Part shown: positions 31,381 through 42,179 of the stretch, piece by piece
Numbering within the stretch: the stretch's first letter is position 1
Layout of the letters: every line of letters begins with the position of its first letter
NCBI GenBank assembly: GCA_039619475.1
Contig: CM077116.1
Span: forward strand, 276,535,258-276,599,257
Length of the DNA stretch: 64,000 nt
Reading direction: 5' to 3'
Source of the DNA: Icerya purchasi
Taxonomy: Eukaryota; Arthropoda; Insecta; Hemiptera; Monophlebidae
Made by a program: the position numbers and the translations under genes
The notes under the pieces: model-generated
What the model was told of the DNA's origin: nothing
Databases searched by the model: none
Seen by the model: the letters and a program-made list of their open reading frames with translations, nothing else

Positions 31381-32699
31381 CACCCTGTCAAGAAAGTATC
31401 GGGAATTGTTAAATAAAACGAACAATTTTTAATTTTCATCCAAATTTATTTTGTCACCTTCAAAATAACATCCATTCGAAGCGATGCACATATGCCAACG
31501 CTTTTTCCACTCGGCAAAGCACTTCTGATAGGCGGTTTCCGGGATGGCCTTTAGCTCTCGCGTCGCATTCGTCTTGATGTCATCAATCGATTCGAAGCGC
31601 ATTCCCCGTAGCGGAAATTTGAGTTTTGAGAATAGGAAGAAGTCGCAGGGTGCTAAATCTGGTGAATACGGCGGTTGTTCGATGATATTTACCGAGTGTT
31701 TGGCCAAAAACTCATTCACAATTATGGCTTTGTGAGACGGCGCATTATCGTGATGGAGAATCCAAGAATTGTCGACCCACAAATCGTTACGTTTACGACG
31801 GATAGCCTCTCTCAAACGTCTCAAAACACTTAAGTAAAACTCTTTGGTGACTGTCTGTCCGGCTGGCACATATTCATAGTGTACCACGCCTCGAATATCG
31901 AAGAAAACAATCAACATGATCTTCACTTTCGATCGGCTTTGGCGAGGTTTTTTCGGCTTTGGCGCGCCAATTGGCCGCCATTCGGACGATTGCTGGTTCG
32001 TAAGCGTGTCGTACTCGTACACCCATGTCTCGTCACCAGTAATTATCTTTTCCAAGAAGGTAGGATCCAAATTGGCTCGATCCAGCATGTCTGCAGCTAC
32101 CTGTTCTCGGTACTTTTTTTGAAAGAAATTCAGGTCTTTCGGAACAAGCCGAGCCGCAACGCGTTGCATACCCAATTTTTCGTGCACAATCGTACGTACG
32201 CTCTCGTGTGACATGCCCAATCCATGAGCCATCTCTCTCAAGCTCACATGACAATTTTCAGCAACGATTTCCTTGATTTTATCGACGTTATCATCGGTCA
32301 CACTCGTTGAAGGCCGTCCAGAGCGAGGCATGTCTTCGACCGTCTCCCGACCATCCTTGAACGCTCTGTACCACTCGTAAACCCGCGTTTTTGATAAAGC
32401 AGATTCACCAAAAGCCTTCTGTAACATTTTCAGTGTATCGGCACAAGAAATTTCGTTCGAAACACAGAATTTAACACAAGTACGTTGTTCAATATTTTCA
32501 CTCATTGTAAAACTTCGACAAAACACTTCAAGGTCGACTGATTTTAACAGCTGCTGTAAACACACTGGTTGACAGATCGCGCTAAAAATAGGCATCATAA
32601 TACAAAACAGTTGTACCAACCTGGAAAAAAAAAATGATCTGCCTAGCTATTACCCGGGAGATTTAAATTGACAATTCCCGATACTTTCTTGACAGGGTG
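31381..32699 (-). mobile_element. Intact-looking mariner transposon
   Basis: A 1,319-bp element with perfect 29-bp terminal inverted repeats (31381-31409 and 32671-32699), each starting CACCCTGTCAAGAAAGTATC. It is flanked by TA at 31379-31380 and 32700-32701. It carries one uninterrupted minus-strand transposase frame. Identical ends and an unbroken gene suggest a recent insertion. It is unrelated at the ends to the mariner at 9839, so two mariner lineages have invaded this genome. Confidence 0.96.
31429..32505 (-). CDS. Mariner transposase (D,D34D), apparently complete
   Basis: A 358-residue cut-and-paste transposase. I chose the ATG at 32505 (MSENIEQRTCVKFC) because it starts at the usual point before the helix-turn-helix; an ATG 38 codons upstream adds sequence untypical of the family. 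The N-terminal domain contains LSKTRVYEWYRAFKDGRE (38-55), an AT-hook-like SGRPS and a second helix-turn-helix (HVSLREMAHGLGMSHESVRT). The linker motif is LVPKDL (120-125). Catalytic residues are D158 (TGDETWVYEY), D253 (HHDNAPSHKA) and D288 (YSPDLAPCDFFLF), with 34 residues between the last two. It ends 20 bp before the inner edge of the left repeat. No break is visible, so it could encode an active enzyme; activity is inferred. Confidence 0.95.
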   Translation of the reverse strand: MSENIEQRTCVKFCVSNEISCADTLKMLQKAFGESALSKTRVYEWYRAFKDGRETVEDMPRSGRPSTSVTDDNVDKIKEIVAENCHVSLREMAHGLGMSHESVRTIVHEKLGMQRVAARLVPKDLNFFQKKYREQVAADMLDRANLDPTFLEKIITGDETWVYEYDTLTNQQSSEWRPIGAPKPKKPRQSRSKVKIMLIVFFDIRGVVHYEYVPAGQTVTKEFYLSVLRRLREAIRRKRNDLWVDNSWILHHDNAPSHKAIIVNEFLAKHSVNIIEQPPYSPDLAPCDFFLFSKLKFPLRGMRFESIDDIKTNATRELKAIPETAYQKCFAEWKKRWHMCIASNGCYFEGDKINLDEN

Positions 32700-32701
32700 T
32701 A

Positions 32702-34468
32702 TGTTACTACCTTTTTATCGAGGAATTACAAATACTTTTTACGTTTGAGCGCATTTTTTATTAAACTCTTAACTTATAAATCTTCAAGTATCGGTATTTT
32801 TTTTCTTTTTTTAACTATTTTATTTTACGATTTTTAGCGTAAATACAAGTGATAATATACAAGCAGCCGGAAATGCGGTTACTTTTCGCAAAAGAGTTCT
32901 GAGTATTAAAGAGCATAATGTTCAAATTACGTTAGTGATGTACGCGTGAAAATCGCACTTTGGGAGATATCTACATTTCCATATAATAAATAGCATCAGT
33001 GAATACTTTAAGGCGTTTATCGCGCTCCTTTTAAACCCCCGAGGCACCAAAAACTCGAAAGTTTTGAAAAAATCTTTTTTTCTTCCAAGTATGCGATATA
33101 TTGGTGAAAAGATCGCTATTTTTCGAGAACGAAACTGCATTTCATTTCCTTAAAGGAACTCTCGAAGTTGGCAAAAAGTTTAAAAAAGCGAAAAAAATCA
33201 CACGTCCCCTTTCTGAAGCCAGTTTTATAGTAGTTAAAAATTTTTGGATTTGATTAAAAATATGTGCATTCCCATATATTTCTTTAGTTTGGAACACCCG
33301 GGTTTCCAACATTAAAATTACGCCCTCGGCGCGTCAAAGGCTTGAAATTTTTGAAAAAAATAGTTTTTTTTTCCCGTCGATGGAAATATCGTTATCTGTC
33401 GGGAACGAACCCGTTTCGAAAACTTTAAAAAAGAACGAAAAATCCGATTTCGTTGTTTTGTATATAAATGTAAATCATCGATATCTTTAAGTTAACATGC
33501 GAAATCCTCAGCGCATGAAACATCATGCTTGACTCTGAATCTGTTAATTTTTGTTTGGCTACATTAAAAATTAGTTTTTTTTTTTTTTTTTTTTTAATCA
33601 TACGTTTCCCATCGCAAATTAATATTTTAAACGTAAATATATTAAAAACTTCCCCAATTAGACCTCATTATTTAAATTTCAAAAACTACGGACGTATATT
33701 CACATGGTATCGCCACTACTGTAACCGGTACATTTTCGAATGAATAAAGATTGGAATCGCTTTAAATAATTAAAAGTTATGCGGAAATAAATATTTGAAA
33801 AAAAAAAAAGCACAAGCAACAAACAAATTTAACCTCGTATTTTTGCGGTCAACAGAAAAATACGTACAATCTTGAAAGTTTTTGTCAGTAATTTCAACGG
33901 TTGCCAGAGCTATTTGATTTGAATACGTTAGCAAGTTTGTAAATAGCAGAGGTTTCTTCGTGTGGTTTGCATTGTATACATTTTTATAGCACATTTATTT
34001 AGTATTGCAGAAATGGCAAAAACTGAACTTTTTTCTGAACTCGGACTCCAAAAAAAAAATATAAGGCTGCGAAATCCTTTGTAATTTATCACGAAGGTAA
34101 TAAATAGAAAATTCTAAGAAAAGAAGAAAGTTGATCGAAAGTTTTTTTTTGGTTGTTTAGACTTCGTCACTCTTGTTCGTCTGTTCTTGGCGCAATGATT
34201 TTGGCGCGATATACAATGCAATAATAAATTTCGAGAAGTCAAAAGAGCTGGCGAAACTGAATTTGGACAAATGTCGATTTTAAGGGAATTTGCAATAAAT
34301 AAAATTTAATTCAAGCTGTAGGAAGTGTGTAGGCGAGGCTAATTTGTGCCGTAAAATGAATCATGTTTGCCGGGTACTTCTTGAAATTTAATCATTCACT
34401 CGCCATTTAGTATTCCAGCTGGACGAAAGTGGTTATTGATGTTATAAAAAAAGTGTTTTGTCAATACA
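32702..34468. other. Non-coding region with a diverged tandem duplication
   Basis: Segments near 33035-33160 and 33325-33430 resemble each other: C(C/T)CGGCGC/AGGCACC-like start, (T)TTGAAAAAA, a T run, a GATCG/ATCGTTAT block, (C/G)GGAACGAA and a TTTC end. No protein frame was found. The rest is A+T-rich and unremarkable. Confidence 0.35.
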
Positions 34469-34472
34469 TGTA

Positions 34473-34516
<44 letters not shown>
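34469..34516. repeat. (TA)n microsatellite
   Basis: About 48 bp of TA with a TG interruption near the start. Confidence 0.93.
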
Positions 34517-34518
<2 letters not shown>

Positions 34519-36289
34519 GTAATTATAATCTTTCGTGAAATATCAGTAAAACATATTTAAAACCCATTTTCTTTAAAAATGGAATAATTTATTTTCGACC
34601 GATAACGGATGATATTATTTAAATTAAAATTTCAACTAGTGGTCGATATTTTCATCTACACACCAAAATATTTTTCATTTTCACAGCTGTTTATTAGTCG
34701 AAATAAAAACGTAACTTCTGGATTTAAAGCAATTTAACTATACATATCAGTATAAATCCTGGTGTTTTTTTTGTTGTTTTTTTTTTTTGTTACCTACAAG
34801 AATAAGCTTTGTAGACGCATTCATTTTTAACTTTGCTTTAAAAAAAAAAAAGGAAAGAAAGAAACAGGCTTACAAGCGCGGATTTCTTTTAAATTTCACG
34901 GCCAATTACAAAAATGCGTTATAGGTCACTTATCAAATTCGTAAAATTTTTTAAAAGTCCACATTTTTTCCTACCTGTACCACTTAAAAACAACTTTTTT
35001 AATAATTACGCAAAAGTAGGATTTTATAAAAATAAAAAAAAACGAAACAATTTCTTCGCAGAACATTAAAACACTTTTAAATCCGAAAACCCATCGTCGT
35101 CACTATTCTTGTCGCAATTCAGGACGTCGCGAATAATATAAATTTCGGCATCCGGCTAATTTCGTTTAATTTTGTTATAGAAAAAATGTCGTTTGATCTC
35201 TGTATCTGTATATTAAATTCAGTCCTCTTCTTCTACGAGCCTTTAATTTTCCTCCGTATGATCAGACTGAACAATCCTTCTCCTGAAATTTTATGTGCAA
35301 CGTATGTGCAATTTTACTTCTTTTATTAATGAAAATATTCGCAACTTGTAGAATTTACATAGGTTCACAACTGACCGTTTGTTAGGGGATTTTTTAAATT
35401 AGTCTGTAGTATGCCCAATTTCAACGGCATCAATCGGTAGAATGCTAAAGTAGGGCCACCAATATCTGTTTGCACATTTTTACGTTCATTTTTTATTTTT
35501 TGTTATTATATTTTCCAAGCTCCAGAGAGTCATCCCGGATTTTATTTTTTTGTCGTCACATCCGTCATCAATTACCAATACTCCTAAACACCCATACTGT
35601 TTAACATAGTCGAACTTCATGTTTCTTTATTTGTATATTGGTGTCACCGTGAATTTCGATCTGAGGAATTTCATTATTGAAGAAACTCTCGTATATTAAA
35701 AATTGGAAATTAGACACAGATTTCTATGTATGAAAAATAAATCAAAAAAAAAAAAAAAGAAATGTTTTTGGAAGAAAAATAAAATTTGATTAAAAGACAC
35801 TTTTCAGTTATCTAAATTAACGGTTCGATCACGGATAAAATCATACAACGCGGGGCTTAAAGAAAAACAAAAAGGTTTCATAAGCGAGCAGAATTGGGGA
35901 ATTGGGGAATTGGAGAATAGGGAATATTAAGAAAATATAATGTGTAATGGTTGCGCGAGGAAAAAATAAGAAAAACCAATATAAACACCACACAATGTAT
36001 TTGAAAATGATAATGTAAAAAAAATGTCTATTCAGAGAATAATCGTACATATATAAAAAATAAAAATGATTGGGCACTTTTTATTTTCTATAAACCCGTT
36101 TAAACCAATCTTTATAATAAGTATGATCTGAAAAAGTTACAACTTTATCCGAAATTTCCGATAAAATTGAAATTTTTCAGGTCGTAGCACATTCAGAAAA
36201 TGAACAATCAAATATGTAATGTTGAAATAAGTAAATGTGGTCGGCCTCATTTTTTCACGGCGATCGGTAAAAAAGATTTTACCAAAGTT
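34517..36289. other. Non-coding A+T-rich region
   Basis: Homopolymer runs and a short local repeat GAATTGGGGAATTGGGGAAT near 35890. No gene or transposon ends were recognised. Confidence 0.4.
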
Positions 36290-37990
36290 GTTTTTTTTTT
36301 TTTAAATGGCTCTGCCGGTAAGGACATTAGCCCAATAAATAGGAAAGAGGAGCGATAAAATTGTTTATTCTTACGCGTTTAAGGACAGAGGATAAAAATA
36401 CTTCAAGAACAGAAATAACCGAAACGGAAGCAAATGAGAGAACAAAAGCAGCACTATAAGAAATAGGAATTTAAGAGCGAAGAATAGAAGGGCGATTGCT
36501 TGCAGAAAAGGCTACACATTCAAATAAAATGTGAAAGGAAAGTATACAAAAGTCGTAGGGGTAAAAAGAATAAGATGGAGTAAATGTAGATGAAAACCGA
36601 GAAAATGATGAAGGAAGGATACTATGGTTAAAGCGAAGGCGACAAATAGCAGAAATTGTAGAACGTTTAAGAGAGAGCAAGTATCTATAAAACCATGGAT
36701 GAAGTTGAAAAGAGATGGCTGAATAGAGTGATAAAAGGAGGCATGGTTAGAAAATGAAAGTGGATAGGAGTCGAATATAGTTTGAAATGAGTCAATTAAG
36801 GGAAAAAAACAATATTACGGGCTGAAAATGTGCCCCCCCGAAAATGGAAGAGCTAAGGAATCCATCATCTCTCCTTGCCCTCAATACCCAAATGACACCA
36901 GGAATCCACAGAAAATCGATATCGATCGAGTGGAGGAGGAAAAGATCATGGATAAGAAGGCGTATGAGAAGTATTACATGATAGGAAGAGTCCAGGAAGG
37001 TTAGATGTGTGATAGCTTGTAAATTTAGATTTCGAAATTATGAGCACTTCATGGGAAATTAATTAATAAGGAAACAAAAAGAACAACGCGTAGAACAGCA
37101 ATAGATTCCGCATAGAAAATCGAGCAAAAGGAGGAAAATTTAAAAGATTCAGAATAACTCAAGGTAAGGCAAAAAAAAAAAAAAAGAAGGCAGAATCAAC
37201 TCCGCTTGGCCCTTTGGAACCGTCCATGTAGATAGTGACGTGTGAAGGGAAAAAAAGAATCTAAAGCGTAGGAGAATTCAGCTGTGACGACATGTTAAGG
37301 AACAACAGATTTAGAAACAGATCGGTTAATAAACGACATTTAATAGGATGAAAGAAACTAGAAAAACTGAAAGAGAAGTAAAGAAGTTTATCGTGATACT
37401 GTAAATAAAAATCGAAAATTTACGAAGACGAACAGAAATATAAGGAGGATAAAATTACTATTAGAGGAAAATCGCCATTTATACGATTAGGAAGAAGTAA
37501 AGAATGGTCGCAGCCGCTTAATTAAAAAGCGATAACCCAAACAGGATATCCATGAACAAAGAGAGGAAGAGTATGTGACTTAGAAAGTACAGCCGGTACC
37601 TGGGTAGATTACAGGGCACCAAGACAGAGGCGAATACAGGTATTACGATCTAAATTGGAAAAAAGAGACCTGGAAGAATTGTCATAAATAAAGCAATAGT
37701 AATCCAGGCAAGAGCGGATAAAGGATTTCATGAGTAGGATACAGGGATCGACTCCCCAATTAGTATAGGAAAGAGCCTTTAACAGGTTGAGTTTTTTAAG
37801 AGAGGATAAATACAGATAATTAATGTGAAATGAGATACGGCTGTTAAGAAAGATCCCTAAATAGCGAAAACAATTTAAAAGAGTGATTGGACTGCCATTT
37901 TAAGACTAATTCAAAAATGTTCAAAAGGGCGAAGAGTAAAGATAACAGATGAAGATTTAGGTGGAAAAATAGAAAGATGAATATTAGAAA
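36290..37990 (-). pseudogene. RNase H-bearing LINE, 3' half (copy D2)
   Basis: The same family as 24083-25400. The 3' end is a T run on the plus strand (36290-36303), i.e. an A tail on the element. Minus-strand coding remains, 5' to 3': LSYTNWGVDPCILLMKSFIR and SCLDYYCFIY with NTCIRLCLGAL (reverse transcriptase thumb region, about 37600-37790); TIYMDGSKGPSGVDSA, the first RNase H block, near 37195-37240; and ICRLRFNHSILPSSFSRF and HILFEC at 36471-36680, the conserved C-terminal end. Several stops and frameshifts occur. The 5' limit near 37990 is approximate. Confidence 0.7.
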
Positions 37991-39301
37991 GAGCATTTTG
38001 CTAGTGACATTAATGTGTTTTTGAAACGGGAGTGTCGGCTAACGAAATGTTGCATTCGGGAGAGTAACATCGTCAGCAAAGAAAAGCGAAGTAGAGTTAC
38101 CAAAGGTCAAACCTATATTCTTCCAGTATCACTTGGAATCCTGAAAAAATCTGTTCTGGCGTGTTCTGTAATTTTCTTTGTGCATACCGTATTATTATTA
38201 TTTTCCGTCGTGTCCATTTCGAAGCGGCAAAAAAACTGCTTTGCACCTAACCTCAACCATTAATTGCACTTTCAGAATCTTCATCGGAAATTTTTATTTT
38301 ATCGAGTGCAATATTATTATCTTCGTCTATTGTCTTCCCGCTTTCTTTTTAATTCGGCTGAGACCTGTCCGACAATAAAGAACGGCCGCAGAAGACTTAA
38401 AAGGGAATGAATAAAAATATCATTATGCCGCGATCAACAGAAACGCCAAAAGAAAAAACAAAGCATTTCAAATAAACCTTTGTTTCCGTACGGAAACATA
38501 GTAGAAGTCTCTTTAAAAGCACAGTTTATTGTGCTGGACGTCGCGTAATCCCCCGTATCGATGCGGTTAATATCACGGAAATTCGACTTACAGTCCATAT
38601 TTGTTTTATTTTTCACACTACCTCTTTCCTTTAGTGTGCTAATCTGCGGCTACAACAAACAAAATTAGATTTTTACGCAGCAAGAAATTATAAAGAAAAC
38701 GAAAAAAAAAACAAAAAAACAACGGAAGCAAAGAATGTATGTGCAATGTACAAAAAGGAGCGGAAAGATTGTGAATAATACGGCGCTCGGAAGAACATTC
38801 GACGAGATATAGGAACGCGCCGTGGGAAAAAAAGTGGCGAATTTCGATTTAAACGACGAATAATAGAAAATCAGGCGAAGAGAGAGAGAGAGAGAGAGAG
38901 TAAAGGACATGATCGTGAATGGCGTAGAAAGGCTGTAAGCCCAACCGGATAGGGAAAATGAGAATAGCCTGGAGGTTCGGAGACGCACATTAAGAGTTGG
39001 ACAAGATTTTTAGATCGTTCGGAAAGCAAAAGAAACTTTGAAGAAGACGCAATTTACGCGTGCATCGCAATCATAGCTGAACAATATGTCACTGAAATTT
39101 TATTACCCTCCCATTACTGCGTATCGAACAAAACTGTACAGGAAATCAGTTTTTACGGGAAAAAAGCGAATGAGAAGTAGTATGATGATGAAATCACGAG
39201 ATAACTTGTAGAAGACCCGGCGAATAATTGCGAGGAATTTAGTAGTAGGAGGCTGTGAAGGGGAGAAATAACGTTGATAGCTCGAACAACGGCGAAAGCT
39301 C
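37991..39301. other. Non-coding region
   Basis: Contains a (GA)n tract at 38878-38900. Open frames are short and show no domain. Confidence 0.4.
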
Positions 39302-39657
39302 GCAAAATATGACTTGGTCATTCCTTCCTTCCCTTTTCTCGTTTTTCGTTTTCTCTTTCACCTTTTCCCTTTCGTCCACTCTACTGATCCTCCCTTTATT
39401 TGCGACCCCAACCATATCCTTTTTGAATGCCCTGCTCTTTTTCCTGAGTGCTCTCATCTATACGCCGAACTTTTGGCGTTGGATCTTCCTACCCCTTTCA
39501 ATGCTTCCTTTATCCTTTCCTTCCCATCTCCAGACGTTATTCTCCTCCTTCTTTCCTTTATACTTTCTATCTCCAATCGCCTCAGAATCTGAGTAGGTGA
39601 TCTAAGTCCATGTAGTTGGGTCAGTGTTAACACCGAGCCCATTTAAAAAAAAAAAAA
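39302..39657 (+). pseudogene. RNase H-bearing LINE, extreme 3' end (copy D3)
   Basis: The plus strand reads FICDPNHILFECPALFPEC, then LYAELLALDLPTPFNASFIL, and ends NRLRI before a short 3' untranslated region and an A14 tail (39643-39656). The HILFEC block matches copy D2 (36471-36680), placing it in the same LINE family. It is a very short 5'-truncated insertion. The exact left edge (between about 39302 and 39370) is unclear. Confidence 0.65.
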
Positions 39658-42003
39658 ATTAGATGGAAGAGCGTTGGTTTAACGGAACCCAAAGAAATTA
39701 AGTTGAATGTTGGATCCGTCTCTGTTAAAAATCAAAAAAGCGCTAGAAGGAACTGAAATTGTGTATTTCGAACGAGTGTTAGAAAAGAGAGGGAACACAA
39801 TTAAAAAGATAGCGAGAATTTATCGTAGACAAAGGTGCCAGCGAAAGGTTTAGTAAAAGTTTTGGCGACGGCAAACTGAGAAATTCCGATGCAGTGAAAA
39901 GTACTGCGAAAGGAAAATATAACGAAAGGAACAACAAGCGAGCTAGAAAAGAAACACACGACGTTCGTCGACTGCGAATGATAGACGAAGAAATAAAAGA
40001 GTTGGGCGGCAGCCACGTCGAAAATAGTGGACGAGGTAATTAAGGATGGGAAATGACACGGACGGTCTATAGATCGCGGGGAGCTACGAAATCGACGGAA
40101 AAAATCAGTCGGATTTTTACGACCCGGTTAAATAAACTCGCGACTTGCTGTGCGACAATCGCGCCGCGTTGTCTTTCAAGGCGCCGTCATTGGTAGCGCG
40201 TCGGTTTATTTCGCATAGCCGCGAGCTCAAAACCGATTTGAGTTCTTTTAACGCGTTCTTAGACTTCCGCACAGGCCCTGTCGCAATTTGAATAGCCGCT
40301 GTTCAACCGAACCGGATGGTTGTTTGTTGTAACGAGGCAAGCCGGGGCTATTTAACTTGCCTCATTTCACGTTCGCGTCCGGAGATCGTAGTTTCTGTTC
40401 ATCTAGAACGGAACGCCGGCAACGTGTCGAACGGGCGCAACAAACGCGAGCTGCCAGTCAACGGTATACGGTGCAGAATGGAAGGCTTTTGATCGCATTT
40501 TCGCCAGATGCCATTTGCCAAATCGCGACAAACCGCACAAAAGTCGAATAATTTTCGCACTGCGCAATAATACAAAGAAACCGCAACCTCCTTACGTCAC
40601 CGTAAGCGCCAATAGTGCGCCTGTAGACTATTTCGGTATTTACCGTTTCGATGATATGTGTATATTTCTTCTTTCGATTCTTCCAACGGCCTTTTTATTT
40701 CTCGGAAAACTCAAAAGTTCGCCTCTGCCGATGTCGTCACCGCTGAGAAATTTAATTTATCCAGCTATTTTCCACGGTCCCTCTTTGCCGCCTCTGCAGT
40801 TTCACGGTTTCGCCATACCGCAACCGAAATATTTCTCTCTCTCTATATGTATGTATGTATAATACATATTAATATATTAGGCGTTAGTGTTTTTATGTAA
40901 GCCATATATCGGCGTTCGAGCTGTAGTATTTTTAACTCTATAGATTTTGAAAAAAAAAACAGTTAACAGCTACCTCGGCATTCGGCGACGCTACACGTCA
41001 GAGTGCTCCTGTTCGCAGCAGTCGAGGCGTTCCACTAGCTTTATTTTCGTTTTGCTATTCTCACGCGGTACAACTCTGATTTTAAACGTTCGCAGCAGAG
41101 ATTAATCGTTGCTTTTTCTATACCTCGCACAATTATTTCGAATTACTATTATTATTATTATTATCGGCAAGCGAATAAGTTCGTTGACCTTCTTTTATTC
41201 TACGTTTTTCTTTACAATTTCGTAATTGAGAAAAACTGTTGCGACATTTGTATTTCAATTTTTTTCTTTGTTTTACTAAATACGGAATATTTTCCGAAAA
41301 TAATTTTAGTATAAAACAAATGAAATTTGCCAATTTTAACCGTTATTGCGCAACGGAAATTTTGAATAGCCGAAACTTTGCTGGTCGCCGATACCGTCTA
41401 ATTGCATAAATTAAACTAATCACATCCGCTAAAATGGTATTTTTATCATTTTCGCCCGATTTTTATTTATTTAATTACTATTTTTTTTTTTTCGTAAAAC
41501 TTGCGAAAGGCCGTTTACTCTCTTCTCGTTGTATCTCCTCAGATGTAAATAAGTAACGGATTGAGGAAAATCTAAAAACTGGCCGTTTTTCACGATGATG
41601 CCTAGCAGATGGCCAACAAACCGTTGTTCACGCTAACTGTGCATCCTGTAGTATAACATCGTTTAACATCGGTTAGTTCCCGGTCAATACGTTACCGCTG
41701 AAACATTTTGTAATGTTTCGAGTAAAACTACCTGACGTACTTTATTTAAAGAAAGACACTCGACTCCGACGGCAGCATTTTGAGTTTGACAGTATACAAT
41801 AGTCTAAAATGTTTTCAACGAGGAGGTGTCGTTTCGTTTCGAAGGAATTTGCGGCGGACTTTTAATGTTACAAATAATATTATAAAGGCGAAAAATAATA
41901 TTTTTAGAAATGTAAAGAATCTTTTTCCATTCTGTTTGTTAAATATAGAAATATAATAAGTTAATGATAACTGAATAATAAACAGTTATAACAAACAATA
42001 TAA
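39658..42003. other. Non-coding region with a third CpG-rich patch
   Basis: About 40020-41060 is CpG-rich and without recognisable transposons, like 1090-2500 and 19690-20960. A TATTTAA at 40349 and a TCATTT at 40363 are too close to form a normal TATA-initiator pair. A short (ATT)n lies near 41143-41163. No exon was established. Confidence 0.4.
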
Positions 42004-42167
42004 GAACAATATAAATTTCTTACTTAGTAACGTTTCCGGGTATGTCCCATCATCAGCTAAAACACAATTCACTATATATGTCTCTGATCACATATAGTGA
42101 ATTGTGTTTTAGCTGATTATGAGATAACGCCCGAAAAAGGTTACTAAGTAAGAAATTTATATTGTTT
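42004..42167. repeat. Second hairpin element with hammerhead-like core
   Basis: Arms of about 77 bp (42004-42080 and 42091-42167) around a 10-nt loop. The left arm contains CGTTTCCGGGTATGTCCCAT and CATCAGCTAA, the diverged counterpart of the block in the 19.3-kb hairpin. The right arm is more mutated. The upstream AACAAACAATATA segment is also shared. Its right arm directly abuts the 3' end of the LINE at 42168. Confidence 0.7.
42024..42060 (-). ncRNA. Hammerhead-ribozyme-like motif, diverged copy
   Basis: On the minus strand: UUAG-CUGAUGA, stem UGGG / CCCG (loop ACAUA), GAAA, CGUUA, CUAA. Here the first pair of stem II is a U-G wobble and the GAAA box is in register, a better fit at that position than the 19.4-kb copy, but stem III is again minimal. 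The same 37-nt length and the retained UUAG/CUAA pairing in two otherwise diverged hairpins suggest that the fold, not just the sequence, was once selected. Confidence 0.35.
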
Positions 42168-42179
42168 TCAGAAATGTAT

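Noticed and set aside
40349..40370. TATA box and initiator pair
   Set aside because: TATTTAA and TCATTT are only about 15 bp apart, too close for a normal core promoter, and no downstream gene was found.
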